From assembly GCA_002695005.1 (NCBI GenBank), contig NZNT01000025.1, forward strand, positions 186,001 to 250,000: a DNA stretch of 64,000 nt, read 5' to 3'. The notes beneath the pieces are model-generated. The model was not told the DNA's origin, searched no databases, and worked only from the letters and a program-made list of their open reading frames with translations. The position numbers and the translations under genes are program-made. Positions 27,129-36,570 of the stretch are shown in pieces (within the stretch, counting starts at the first letter, position 1; each line of letters begins with the position of its first letter). Source of the DNA: Maritimibacter sp. GTDB taxonomy: Bacteria; Pseudomonadota; Alphaproteobacteria; Rhodobacterales; Rhodobacteraceae.

Positions 27129-29898
27129 ACTTCTTGAAACACGCACCGACGCCCCCGATGGCCTGATCGCCTCTGCCGAGGACATCTTCGACCGTGTCGC
27201 GGTCGAGGCCGAGATCGCGGCGTCCGCGGGTGACACCACGGACGCCGCGACGATCCGCAAGGCGACGGTGACAGCGCTGAACGCGGCGCGCAAGAACGGT
27301 CGGACTGTCATCGAGCAGGCGTTTCTCGCCAATCCTCGCTCGGCGCGCGACGCGGTGCAAAGCTACGCCTGGCTCACGGACTGCCTCGTCCAGACCGTGT
27401 TCAAGGTGGCGACCGAGCGGCTCCATCCGCTCAACAACCCCACCTCGTCACAGCGCATGGCGGTGCTCGCCGTCGGTGGTTACGGGCGGTTCGAAATGGC
27501 GCCGTTCTCGGACGTCGACCTGCTCTTCCTCACGCCCTACAAGATCACCGCCTGGGCCGAGAGCGTGATCGAATCCATGCTCTACATCCTGTGGGATCTG
27601 CACCTGAAGGTCGGCCACAGCTCGCGCACCATCAAGGACTGCCTGAGGCTGGGCAAAGAGGATTTCACGATCCGCACCGCCATGCTCGAAGTGCGCTACG
27701 TCGATGGCGACACGGCCCTTGCGCAGGAACTGGCGTCGAACCTCTTCGAAGACCTGTTCGACGGCACCGCGCCCGAGTTCATCGAGGCCAAGCTCGAGGA
27801 ACGCAAGGAACGCCACATCAAGCAGGGCGGCCAGCGCTACGTCGTCGAGCCGAACGTGAAAGAGGGCAAGGGCGGTCTGCGCGACCTTCAGACGCTGATC
27901 TGGGTTGCCAAGTACCTCCACCGCGTCGTGCGCGCCCGCGAGTTGCGCGACGTGGGCATGTTCTCGGACGAGGAATACGCGATCTTCGCCGAGGCCAACA
28001 ATTTCCTCTGGGGCGTGCGCTGTCACCTGCACCTGCTGACCGGCCGGGCGATGGACCAGTTGACCTTCGACCTTCAGGTCGAGGTTGCCGACCGGATGGG
28101 CTACGCCGACAAGGGCGGGCGTCGCGGGGTCGAGCATTTCATGCAGGACTATTTCCTGCACGCGACACAGGTGGGCGAGCTCACCCGCATTTTCCTCACG
28201 GGGCTGGAAAACGAGCACCTGAAGAAAGAGCCGATGCTCGTCGGCCTCTTCAAGCGGCGGCGCAAGATGAAGCCGGGCTTCAAGATGGCGAACGGGCGGC
28301 TGACCTTCGAGGATGAGGAGACATTCCTCGCCGACAAGCTCAACCTCCTGCGCATCTTCGAGGAGGGGCTGCGCACCGGCGTCCTGATCCACCCCGACGC
28401 GATGCGCGTGGTGACGGCGAACATCGACCTCATCGACGACGAGATGCGCGCGAGCCGCGAGGCCTCGCGCCTGTTCCTCGACCTGCTGCTCAAGCACGGC
28501 AACCCTGAGCGCGCGCTGCGTCGGATGAACGAGCTTGGCGTCCTCGCAGCCTTCGTGCCGGAATTCGAGCCGATCGTCGCGATGATGCAGTTCAACATGT
28601 ATCACGCCTTCACGGTGGACGAGCACCCCATCCAGTGCATCTCGGCGCTGGCCGAGATCGAGCGTGGCGAGCGGGTCGAGGACCTTCCAATCTCCTCGCA
28701 GGTGCTCAAGGCCGGCGTGAACCGCAAGGTGCTCTATGTCGCGCTGTTCTGCCACGACATCGGCAAGGGGCGGGAGGAAGATCACTCCATCCTCGGTGCC
28801 CGCATCGCGCGCAAGGTGGCGACGCGGCTGGGGCTCACCAAGGCCGAGGTCGAGACGGTGGAATGGCTCGTGCGCTACCACCTGCTCATGTCCGACGTTG
28901 CCCAGAAACGCGACCTGTCCGACCCGCGCACGATCCGCGGCTTCGCCAAGGCGGTGTCGAGCAAGAAGCGCCTCGACCTGCTGCTCGTTCTGACCGTCTG
29001 CGACATCCGCGGCGTCGGCCCGGGCACCTGGAACAACTGGAAGGCCGCGCTGCTGCGCGACCTCTACCGCCAGACCGCGACCGCGCTCGACGAGGGGATC
29101 GAGGCGCTCTCGCCCACCGCCCGCTCGGACCAGGCGAAAAAGGCCCTGCGCGAGTCGCTGGGCGACTGGGACAAAAAGGCGATGCGGGCCGAAACCGGGC
29201 GGCACTACGACACCTACTGGCAAGGGCTCGGCACGCCGGAACACGTCGTCTTCGCCAACCTGCTCAAGGGGCTTGGCGCGGACGAAATCCGCATCGGCCT
29301 CACGCAGGACCACGACCGCGACGCGACGCGCGCGGCCTTCGTGCTGGCCGACCACCCCGGCATCTTCTCGCGCCTCGCCGGTGCGCTGGCGCTCGTCGGT
29401 GCCAACGTGGTGGACGCGCGGACCTATACGACGAAAGACGGCTACGCCACGGCCGTCTTCTGGGTGCAGGACCACGACGGCCACCCGTTCGAGGACATCC
29501 GCCTCAAGCGGCTTGAGGACATGATTCACAAGACGCTGTCGGGCAAGGTGGTGGCCCGCGAAGCGATGCGGTCACGCGACAAGATGAAGAAGCGCGAACG
29601 CGCCTTCAAAGTGCCGACCAACATCACCTTCGACAACGAAGGCTCCGACATCTACACGATGATCGAGGTGGACACCCGCGACCGCCCCGGCCTGCTCTAT
29701 GACCTGACCCGCACGCTGGCCGACAATCACGTCTATATCGCCAGCGCCGTGATCGCGACCTATGGCGAGCAGGTGGTGGACACGTTCTACGTCAAGGACA
29801 TGTTCGGGCTGAAATTCTTCTCCGACGCCAAGATGAAATCGCTCGAGAGGAAGCTGCGCGAGGCCATCGTGAAGGGCGCTGAAAGGGCCGACACATAA
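27115..29898 (+). CDS. glnD: [Protein-PII] uridylyltransferase/uridylyl-removing enzyme
   Basis: 927 residues. A nucleotidyltransferase domain with GGYGRFEMAPFSDVDLLFL (near residue 120) is followed by an HD domain with FCHDIGKGREEDH (near residue 544) for uridylyl removal. Two ACT domains come last (from HPGIFSRLAGA near 746 and DRPGLLYDLTRT near 856). It senses glutamine and controls PII modification and nitrogen assimilation. The GTG start overlaps the preceding gene by 14 bases, and the stop overlaps murJ by one base. Confidence 0.96.
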   Translation: MSVSELLETRTDAPDGLIASAEDIFDRVAVEAEIAASAGDTTDAATIRKATVTALNAARKNGRTVIEQAFLANPRSARDAVQSYAWLTDCLVQTVFKVATERLHPLNNPTSSQRMAVLAVGGYGRFEMAPFSDVDLLFLTPYKITAWAESVIESMLYILWDLHLKVGHSSRTIKDCLRLGKEDFTIRTAMLEVRYVDGDTALAQELASNLFEDLFDGTAPEFIEAKLEERKERHIKQGGQRYVVEPNVKEGKGGLRDLQTLIWVAKYLHRVVRARELRDVGMFSDEEYAIFAEANNFLWGVRCHLHLLTGRAMDQLTFDLQVEVADRMGYADKGGRRGVEHFMQDYFLHATQVGELTRIFLTGLENEHLKKEPMLVGLFKRRRKMKPGFKMANGRLTFEDEETFLADKLNLLRIFEEGLRTGVLIHPDAMRVVTANIDLIDDEMRASREASRLFLDLLLKHGNPERALRRMNELGVLAAFVPEFEPIVAMMQFNMYHAFTVDEHPIQCISALAEIERGERVEDLPISSQVLKAGVNRKVLYVALFCHDIGKGREEDHSILGARIARKVATRLGLTKAEVETVEWLVRYHLLMSDVAQKRDLSDPRTIRGFAKAVSSKKRLDLLLVLTVCDIRGVGPGTWNNWKAALLRDLYRQTATALDEGIEALSPTARSDQAKKALRESLGDWDKKAMRAETGRHYDTYWQGLGTPEHVVFANLLKGLGADEIRIGLTQDHDRDATRAAFVLADHPGIFSRLAGALALVGANVVDARTYTTKDGYATAVFWVQDHDGHPFEDIRLKRLEDMIHKTLSGKVVAREAMRSRDKMKKRERAFKVPTNITFDNEGSDIYTMIEVDTRDRPGLLYDLTRTLADNHVYIASAVIATYGEQVVDTFYVKDMFGLKFFSDAKMKSLERKLREAIVKGAERADT

Positions 29899-31439
29899 TG
29901 GCGGCGATCCGGCTCGTGCGCGGATTTCTCACGGTGGGCGGCTGGACGGCGATGAGCCGGGTGCTCGGCTTCGTGCGCGACATCGCCATTGCGGGGGCGA
30001 TGGGCGCCGGGCCGGTGGCCGAGGCCTTCTTCATCGCTTTTTCGCTCCCCAACATGTTCCGCCGGTTCTTCGCCGAGGGCGCGTTCAACACGGCCTTCGT
30101 GCCGATGTTCTCGAAAAAGGTCGAAGCGGGCGACCAGCCGATGGAGTTCGCCCGGGACGCGCTCACGGGTCTCGCCTCGATCCTGCTGCTGCTCACGGTC
30201 ATCGCCCAGATCTTCATGCCCGCGCTGGTGCTGCTGATGGCCTCGGGTTTCGCCGCCGACGAACGGCTCGACCTCGCGACGCTCTATGGCCGGATCGCGT
30301 TTCCTTACATCTTCTTCATCTCGCTCTCCGCGCTGGTTTCGGGGCTTCTCAATGCCGTGGGCCGGTTCTCCGCCGCTGCCGCCGCGCCCGTGCTCCTGAA
30401 CGTGATCTTCATCGCGGCCATCGCGCTCGCGTCTTACGCAGGCTACGACATCGGCCTCACGCTCTCCTGGGCCATCCCCATCGCGGGCGTCGCGCAACTC
30501 GCGCTGGTCTGGACCGCTGCCGCGCGCGCCGGCTACCGCCTCCTGCCCCGCCGCCCCCGCATGACGCCGGAGCTCAAGCGCCTCGCCATCATCGCGGGCC
30601 CCGCGGCCCTCGCGCAGGGGGTGGTGCAGGTCAACCTGCTGGTCGGGCGGCAGGTGTCGTCCTTCTTCGACGGCGCGATTGCATGGCTGAGTTATGCCGA
30701 CCGGCTCTATCAACTGCCGCTGGGCGTCGTGGGGATCGGCATCGGCATCGTGCTCCTGCCCGACCTCTCGCGCCGCCTGCGGGCCGGGGACGAGGGCGGC
30801 AGCCGCTGGTCGCTGTCGCGCGCGGGTGAGCTGGCGCTGCTCCTGACCATTCCCTCCGCCGTGGCGCTGGTGGTGATCCCCCTGCCCCTCGTCTCGGTCC
30901 TGTTCGAACGTGGGGCTTTCAGCGCCGACGACACCGCCAAAACGGCCCTCGCCGTGGCGGTCTACGGCCTCGGCCTGCCTGCCTTTGTGCTGCAAAAGGT
31001 GCTTCAGCCGGTCTACTTCGCGCGCGGCAACACCAAGACGCCGTTCTACTTCGCGCTCCTGTCGCTCGTCGTGAATGCGGCGCTGGCCATCGGGCTCGCC
31101 CCCGTGATCGGCTATATCGCGGCGGCCTTCGGCACGACCTTCGCCGGGTGGGCCATGACGCTGGCACTCTGGGTCGGAACCGCGCGGATGGGCGAAAGCA
31201 CCCGGTTCGATCCGCGCTTCTGGCGGCGGCTCTGGGGCATCCTCGGCGCGTCGGTGGTGATGGGGGCGGAGCTTGTGGGCGCTGTAATCGTGCTGGGGCC
31301 GATGCTCGGCACGCCGGGGCTCAAGATCGTGGCCTTGGTGATCCTGATCCTGTCGGGGATCGTGACCTACTTCCTTGCTGGCCGACTGTTCGGCGCGGTG
31401 CTGCTCTCGGACATCCGGGCGATGGTCCGGCGCGGCTGA
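29898..31439 (+). CDS. murJ: Lipid II flippase MurJ
   Basis: 513 residues, about 14 hydrophobic segments. MurJ/MviN signatures are present: SRVLGFVRDIAIAGAMGAG near residues 22-40, SLPNMFRRFFAEGAFNTAFVPMFS, and LQKVLQPVYFARGNTKTPFYF. It flips lipid-linked peptidoglycan precursors across the inner membrane. The one-base overlap with glnD (TAATG) indicates coupling, and the glnD-murJ order recurs in alphaproteobacteria. Confidence 0.96.
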   Translation: MAAIRLVRGFLTVGGWTAMSRVLGFVRDIAIAGAMGAGPVAEAFFIAFSLPNMFRRFFAEGAFNTAFVPMFSKKVEAGDQPMEFARDALTGLASILLLLTVIAQIFMPALVLLMASGFAADERLDLATLYGRIAFPYIFFISLSALVSGLLNAVGRFSAAAAAPVLLNVIFIAAIALASYAGYDIGLTLSWAIPIAGVAQLALVWTAAARAGYRLLPRRPRMTPELKRLAIIAGPAALAQGVVQVNLLVGRQVSSFFDGAIAWLSYADRLYQLPLGVVGIGIGIVLLPDLSRRLRAGDEGGSRWSLSRAGELALLLTIPSAVALVVIPLPLVSVLFERGAFSADDTAKTALAVAVYGLGLPAFVLQKVLQPVYFARGNTKTPFYFALLSLVVNAALAIGLAPVIGYIAAAFGTTFAGWAMTLALWVGTARMGESTRFDPRFWRRLWGILGASVVMGAELVGAVIVLGPMLGTPGLKIVALVILILSGIVTYFLAGRLFGAVLLSDIRAMVRRG

Positions 31440-31459
31440 CTGACCTCAAAGCGCCAAGG

Positions 31460-32152
31460 CTACCCCCGCTGGCGCAGCCGCGCGACGATACGGTCCCAGG
31501 AGCCAGGAAACAGCAGCGCTGCCAGAAAGAAGCCCGAGACGAACCCGGCAATCTCCGCGACCCAGCCGGTGCCGGCCCCGAAGAAGAAGCCGAAGACGAA
31601 CTGAATGGCCAGCAGCGCCCCGATCAGCGCGAAGGCCTGAATCTGGCGCCCGCCCGTCTCGCCCAGTTGCGTGTACAGAACGAGCGTGAAGGCCCCCACC
31701 AGCGCATAGGCCCCCGGATATCCGCCATAGAGCGGCACCCGCGTATCCCAGACGATCCCGTAGACCAGCGCCCCGATGATGGAGGCACCGAGGAAGATCG
31801 CCAGCACTTTCCACTGGCCCATACGCTCGGCCACCATCTTGCCAAGCGCAAGCACGAAGACGATGACGAAGACCGCCTGCGTGAACGAGCCTTGCAGGAA
31901 CGGATAGGTCACGAAGCGCATCAGGTACTTCAGCCGCACCGTCTGGTTCTCGACCATCCAGGCCAGAAGCGGCTCGTAGAACCCGTAATCCTCGATCATG
32001 GTAAGGCGCAGCCCCGCCGCATCCGCACCGCCCACGAAGCCTGAGCTGGTGGCGAGAAAGATCAGCTCCACGATCGCGATCAGGGCCGCAAGCGCGACCA
32101 CCACCGGGGGCAGCGGGTTCACCGGGCGCGTGCTGTTGGGCTCGAAGGTCAT
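31460..32152 (-). CDS. Rhomboid-fold membrane protein, catalytic residues lost
   Basis: 230 residues with six to seven hydrophobic segments arranged like a rhomboid protease. The GxSG nucleophile position reads GYPGAYALVG, so Ser is Pro. The family His position in the last helix (normally HxxGF) reads AEIAGF, so His is Glu. It should be catalytically dead and may act as a pseudoprotease that binds or shields membrane proteins. Convergent with murJ and divergent from trpS. Absent catalytic residues are seen directly; the role is inference. Confidence 0.78.
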   Translation of the reverse strand: MTFEPNSTRPVNPLPPVVVALAALIAIVELIFLATSSGFVGGADAAGLRLTMIEDYGFYEPLLAWMVENQTVRLKYLMRFVTYPFLQGSFTQAVFVIVFVLALGKMVAERMGQWKVLAIFLGASIIGALVYGIVWDTRVPLYGGYPGAYALVGAFTLVLYTQLGETGGRQIQAFALIGALLAIQFVFGFFFGAGTGWVAEIAGFVSGFFLAALLFPGSWDRIVARLRQRG

Positions 32153-32223
32153 GCTGGCTTCCTTGACGGGGGTATCCCGCGTAGGTAAGCGAGCCGGGCA
32201 GAGAAATCCAGACGGAGTTCGCC

Positions 32224-33243
32224 ATGTCGGACCAGACCTTCCCCCCGCGCGTGTTTTCCGGGATCAAGCCGTCGGGCGGCCTGACCCTCGGCAACTACCT
32301 TGGCGCGATCAAGCGGTGGGTCGAGATGCAGGAGGATCCGACCTATGAGACGGTGTTCTGCGTTGTCGACATGCACGCCATCACCGTCTGGCAGGACCCC
32401 GCCGACCTGACCCGCGCCACGCGTGAGGTCGCGGCCGCGATGATCGCTTCCGGCATCGACCCCGAGAAGTCCGTCCTGTTCAACCAGTCCCGCGTGCCGG
32501 GCCATGTGGAGCTCGGCTGGCTCTTCTCCTGCGTCGCGCGGGTGGGCTGGATGAACCGCATGACCCAGTTCAAGGACAAGGCGGGCAAGAACACCGAAAA
32601 GGTCTCGCTCGGTCTTTACGCCTACCCGGCCCTTATGGCCGCCGACATCCTGCTCTACCACGCGACCCACGTTCCCGTTGGCGAGGATCAGAAGCAGCAC
32701 GTCGAGCTGACCCGCGACATCGCCGCCAAGTTCAACCACGACTACGGCGTGGATTTCTTCCCGCTCACCGAGCCGGTGATCGAAGGCCCCGCGATGCGCG
32801 TGATGAACCTGCGCGACGGGTCCAAGAAGATGTCGAAGTCGGGCGAGAGCGACATGGAGCGCATCAACATGCTCGACGATGCCGACACCATATCGAAGAA
32901 GTTCAAGAAAGCGCGCACAGATCCCGACGCATTGCCCTCCGAAGTCGCAGGACTGAAAGACCGCGCCGAGGCGAAAAACCTCGTCGACATCTACGCGGGC
33001 CTCACCGACACCACCGCCGAGGCGGTGCTGGGCGAGTTCGGCGGCGCTGGCTGGGGCCGGTTCAAACCGGCACTGGCCGAGCTCGCGGTCGAGAAGCTCG
33101 CCCCCGTCTCGGACGAGATGCGTCGGCTCCTGGCCGCCCCCGATGAACTCGACGCGATCATGGCACGCGGGGCGGAACGGGCGGGCGCAATCGCCGACCC
33201 GATCCTGTCCAAGACCTACGAGATCATGGGCTTCGTGCGCTGA
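32224..33243 (+). CDS. trpS: Tryptophanyl-tRNA synthetase
   Basis: 339 residues with class I signature regions: [14 protein letters not shown] standing in for the HIGH motif (near residues 17-30) and [10 protein letters not shown] as [18 protein letters not shown] is typical of bacterial TrpRS. It charges tRNA-Trp in the cytoplasm. ATG at 32224 precedes the conserved N-terminus ([18 protein letters not shown]). A GC-only hairpin follows its stop. Confidence 0.97.
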   Translation: MSDQTFPPRVFSGIKPSGGLTLGNYLGAIKRWVEMQEDPTYETVFCVVDMHAITVWQDPADLTRATREVAAAMIASGIDPEKSVLFNQSRVPGHVELGWLFSCVARVGWMNRMTQFKDKAGKNTEKVSLGLYAYPALMAADILLYHATHVPVGEDQKQHVELTRDIAAKFNHDYGVDFFPLTEPVIEGPAMRVMNLRDGSKKMSKSGESDMERINMLDDADTISKKFKKARTDPDALPSEVAGLKDRAEAKNLVDIYAGLTDTTAEAVLGEFGGAGWGRFKPALAELAVEKLAPVSDEMRRLLAAPDELDAIMARGAERAGAIADPILSKTYEIMGFVR

Positions 33244-33251
33244 AGACCGGC

Positions 33252-33275
33252 GGCGCGGCGGCACCCCGCCGCGCC
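33252..33275. terminator. Hairpin between convergent trpS and DUF305 gene
   Basis: A perfect 10-base stem (GGCGCGGCGG / CCGCCGCGCC) with a four-base loop, nine bases past the trpS stop and 13 bases from the convergent gene's stop. There is no U-run on either side, so it may stall or protect transcripts rather than terminate them alone. Confidence 0.5.
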
Positions 33276-33288
33276 CACTCCGGCCCCG

Positions 33289-34152
33289 TCAGGCACGACA
33301 GTCGTAAAACCCCCGGTATCCCGCCGTCAGCCCGGCGTCGAGCGTCAGGACCATGTCGGCCTCGGTCTGTTCGGCGGGCCGGCCGATCGCGTCACCGTCC
33401 GGCGTCGTCAGCCGGATCTCGGCCCCCTCGGTCCGGAACACACCCTCCTCCGACTGCGGCAGGTGCACGAGGTCGCCGCTGATCCGGATCAGCGCGACCT
33501 CCTCTCCGTCCACCGTGCCCATGGCGGCAGAGGGCGGGCTGTCCGTCGTGAAGGTGAAGGCACAGGTCCGGCCCTCAGGCAGGCCGGTTTCAAGGTGTTC
33601 GGGCGTCAAAGGCTCGACGTCGAGCGTGGCGACCTCCGGCGTGCGCAGCGCCTCATCAAGCGCGACCACCTGCGGGGCGGACTCCGGCGTTCCGGCCGGA
33701 CCATCCCCGCGCGCCTCGATATCGTCGATCAGGTAGCGCATCTCGGCGATTTCCTTGTTCTGGGCATAGACGATCCCCTCGGCCAGATGCTGCACGCGCG
33801 GATCGGACAGGTTCGACCGGTTCGACGTCATGATCGCGATGGAATGGTGCGGGATCATCGCCCGCATATAGGACAGGTCGCCCACGGTCGCCTGACTGCG
33901 CACGAGCCAGAGCATCGCGCCGAAGACCACGACCGAGCCGGCGAAGATCGCCGTGTTGAGCTTTCGGCTTTCGTACATTCCCAGCATGTAGGCGAGCATG
34001 ATGATCGCCATCGTCGCGCCCATGAGGACGGCCATGTAAACCCGCGTCTCCGAAAAGAAGACATGCCCCCACAGGAAGGTGTTGAGGTACATCAGCACGA
34101 ACATCACGACCGTCGAGGTCGCGATCATCGCCGCGAATTTCCAGTAAGACAA
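33289..34152 (-). CDS. DUF305 membrane protein with C-terminal periplasmic domain
   Basis: 287 residues. Three to four hydrophobic helices (residues 5 to about 87) are followed by the DUF305 motif MRAMIPHHSIAIMTSNRSNL and YAQNKEIAEMRYLIDDI. A soluble tail of about 125 residues with a possible disulfide (RTCAF ... YDCRA) completes it. DUF305 proteins are helical and their paired His residues probably bind metal, often copper. The start is TTG with GGGAGA five bases before it. No metal transporter is adjacent. Confidence 0.82.
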   Translation of the reverse strand: MSYWKFAAMIATSTVVMFVLMYLNTFLWGHVFFSETRVYMAVLMGATMAIIMLAYMLGMYESRKLNTAIFAGSVVVFGAMLWLVRSQATVGDLSYMRAMIPHHSIAIMTSNRSNLSDPRVQHLAEGIVYAQNKEIAEMRYLIDDIEARGDGPAGTPESAPQVVALDEALRTPEVATLDVEPLTPEHLETGLPEGRTCAFTFTTDSPPSAAMGTVDGEEVALIRISGDLVHLPQSEEGVFRTEGAEIRLTTPDGDAIGRPAEQTEADMVLTLDAGLTAGYRGFYDCRA

Positions 34153-34230
34153 AGCGCTCTCCCTTCTCCCGCGCCGATGCGGGTTATGGGAGACGAACGT
34201 CCTTCCAGCGCTGGAAGGTTCCGGTTCGGC

Positions 34231-35556
34231 TCAGTCCTTGGCCCGGACCTTTTGCAGGAGCGGCATGAGACTCGACATATCCGGACCGCGGGTCATGCCC
34301 GTGACGGCCTTGCGCAGCGGCATGAAAAGGCCCTTGCCCTTGCGCCCGGTCGCCTCTTTCACGTCGTCCGTCCAGGTCTTCCACGTCGTGTCGTCATAGG
34401 GCGGTTCGGGCAGGAGCGGCATGGCGGTCGCGATCATCTCGCGGTCCTCGTCCTCGATCAGCGGCTCGGCCCCGTCGCGGCAGAGCACCCACCAGCCTTC
34501 AAGGTCGTTGAGCGTCGTGATGTTTTCTCGCGCCACCTCCCAGAACCGCGGGGCGAGATCGTCCGGCACGCCCAGCGCGCGGATGTCGTCGGCCACCATG
34601 TCGAACGGCTTGGCCGCGTTGATGTGGGCGGTGAGCGGCATCAGGTCGCGCTCGTCGAACTTTGTGGGGGCCGAGCCGAAGGCGGACAGGTCGAACCCTT
34701 CGACCACCTCGTCGATGCTGCCCCGCAGCTCCACCGGCTGCGACGACCCAAGCCGCGCCATGAGCGAGATCAGCGCCATCGGCTCCACCCCCGCCGCGCG
34801 CAGGTCGCGCAGGGACAGGGTGCCGAGACGTTTCGACAGCGCTTCGCCCTGCGGGCCGGTCAGCAGCGAGTGGTGGGCAAAGGACGGCACGTCGCCACCC
34901 AGCGCCTGTATGATCTGGATCTGCGTCGCCGTGTTCGTCACATGGTCCGAGCCGCGCACGACATGGGTGATCCCGAAGTCCACGTCATCACAGACGCTTG
35001 CGAGCGTATAAAGGAACTGCCCGTCCGCCCGGATCAGCACCGGGTCCGAGACGGAGGCCGCGTCGATGGAAATGTCGCCAAGGATACCATCGGTCCACTC
35101 GATCCGCTCGTGATCCAGCTTGAAGCGCCACACCCCGTCGCCGCGCTCGGCCCGGAACGCTGCCTTTTCGTCCTCGGACAAGGCCAGCGCCGAGCGGTCA
35201 TAGACCGGCGGCTTGCCCATGTTCAGCTGCTTCTTGCGCTTGAGGTCCAGCTCGGTCGGCGTCTCGAACGCCTCATAGAACCGGCCCTTCTCGCGCAATT
35301 CATCGGCGGCCGCGTTGTAGCGGTCGAGCCGCTCGGACTGCCGCTCTACCCGGTCCCATGTGAGCCCCAGCCACTCCAGATCCTCCATGATGGCATCCGC
35401 ATATTCCTGCTTCGACCGCTCCGGATCGGTGTCGTCGAGACGCAGGATGAACGTGCCGCCGGCCTTGCGCGCGATCAGGAAGTTGAACAGCGCCGTGCGC
35501 AGGTTGCCGACATGGATGTAGCCCGTGGGAGAGGGCGCAAAACGGGTGGTGGTCAT
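34231..35556 (-). CDS. gltX: Glutamyl-tRNA synthetase
   Basis: 441 residues. Class I glutamyl-tRNA synthetase with RFAPSPTGYIHVGNLRTALFN at the start (HVGN as the HIGH motif) and ALSKRLG as KMSKS. Length is typical of the shorter alphaproteobacterial GltX; many of these bacteria carry two copies and a Gln-tRNA amidotransferase, which I cannot check here. I chose ATG at 35556, ten codons inside the longest frame, because GGAGAC lies just upstream and homology begins there. Confidence 0.94.
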   Translation of the reverse strand: MTTTRFAPSPTGYIHVGNLRTALFNFLIARKAGGTFILRLDDTDPERSKQEYADAIMEDLEWLGLTWDRVERQSERLDRYNAAADELREKGRFYEAFETPTELDLKRKKQLNMGKPPVYDRSALALSEDEKAAFRAERGDGVWRFKLDHERIEWTDGILGDISIDAASVSDPVLIRADGQFLYTLASVCDDVDFGITHVVRGSDHVTNTATQIQIIQALGGDVPSFAHHSLLTGPQGEALSKRLGTLSLRDLRAAGVEPMALISLMARLGSSQPVELRGSIDEVVEGFDLSAFGSAPTKFDERDLMPLTAHINAAKPFDMVADDIRALGVPDDLAPRFWEVARENITTLNDLEGWWVLCRDGAEPLIEDEDREMIATAMPLLPEPPYDDTTWKTWTDDVKEATGRKGKGLFMPLRKAVTGMTRGPDMSSLMPLLQKVRAKD

Positions 35557-35651
35557 GGGTGTCTCCTTGGCCTTGCCCTTTTTCACAAGCGGCGCGGTTT
35601 GTCCATCCGCTCGCGCTGGACCTTCGCGGCCCCCTGCCCCATGAAGGGGCG

Positions 35652-36050
35652 ATGACGGACGGTTTGCCCCCCTCGCTCGAAAAGATCGAGACCATCGCCC
35701 ACGACACGGTGGACGCGCTACCGGAGGCGTTTCGCGGCCCTGCGCGGTCAGTCGCCATCCGGGTGGAGGACTTCCCGTCCGACGACATGCTCGCCTCGCT
35801 GGAGATCGAAAGCCCCTTTGAACTCACCGGGCTTTACGAGGGCATCCCGCTCACCGAGAAATCCGTCTTCGACCAGCCCGGCGGGCCGGATGTGATCTGG
35901 CTCTTCCGCCGGCCGATCATCGACGAATGGGCCGACCGCGGGGATGTGGAGATCGGGGCGCTCGTCGCACATGTCATGGTGCACGAACTGGCCCACCATT
36001 TCGGCTGGTCCGACGACGATATCGCCTCCATCGACCGCTGGTGGGAGTAG
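35652..36050 (+). CDS. Zincin-like metallopeptidase family protein
   Basis: 132 residues with a single active site HELAHHFGWSDDDI near residue 115: HExxHxxGxxD, the zinc-binding pattern of the minimal zincin (DUF1025) family. Such proteins are small cytoplasmic putative proteases of unknown substrate. It ends head-to-head with the DUF1801 gene: its TAG is directly followed by that gene's stop. Confidence 0.86.
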   Translation: MTDGLPPSLEKIETIAHDTVDALPEAFRGPARSVAIRVEDFPSDDMLASLEIESPFELTGLYEGIPLTEKSVFDQPGGPDVIWLFRRPIIDEWADRGDVEIGALVAHVMVHELAHHFGWSDDDIASIDRWWE

Positions 36051-36479
36051 TCAGGCTGGCGTGACCGGGTATTTCTTCGCCAGATCGTCAAGCCCGGTGC
36101 GGATGATCTCCCTCAAAACGCCTTCATCCACATCTGCGAGCTTGTTGAGGTAAAGGCAGGATTTACCCAGCTTGTGCTTGCCCAGCCGCTCCAGCATCGC
36201 TCCGTAATTCTGATACCCCGGCATGATGTAGAGCACGAGGTTCGCCTTGCGGGGCGAAAACCCGGTGGCGCACATGTCGCCCTCGCGCCCGCTGTCGTAT
36301 TTGTAGTGATACGAGCCATAGCCGATGATCGCCGGCCCCCACATCTGCGGCGTCCACCCCGTCACCTCGCGAAAGATCGCGTCGAGCGCGCGGGCATCCT
36401 CCCGCCGTCGCGCAGGTTCCGCCCGGTCGATGAACTCCGACACCGCCGCATCGGTGGGCCTTGTCTGGTTCTCAGCCAT
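36051..36479 (-). CDS. DUF1801 domain protein
   Basis: 142 residues of the DUF1801/YdhG-like fold, recognised by MWGPAIIGYGSYHYKYDSGREGD and GKHKLGKSCLYLNKLADVDE. These small cytoplasmic proteins resemble iron-binding frataxin-like YdhG; no function is established. GGAGGAGAC precedes the ATG. It stands alone between convergent and divergent neighbours. Confidence 0.85.
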   Translation of the reverse strand: MAENQTRPTDAAVSEFIDRAEPARRREDARALDAIFREVTGWTPQMWGPAIIGYGSYHYKYDSGREGDMCATGFSPRKANLVLYIMPGYQNYGAMLERLGKHKLGKSCLYLNKLADVDEGVLREIIRTGLDDLAKKYPVTPA

Positions 36480-36570
36480 GTCTCCTCCTCACATTGCCGT
36501 GATTACCCGCTTTCCCGGACGTTACCATATCACGGGCTGCCTCCGGCCCGCATTCTGACGGGATAATACC

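Noticed and set aside
27448-29529. 693-codon minus-strand frame opposite glnD
   Set aside because: Antisense to all conserved glnD domains; no recognisable motif.
33463-35655. 730-codon open frame on the plus strand opposite DUF305 and gltX
   Set aside because: It is antisense to two clearly conserved genes; its product is Arg/His/Gly-rich with no domain. Long antisense frames are expected in high-GC DNA.
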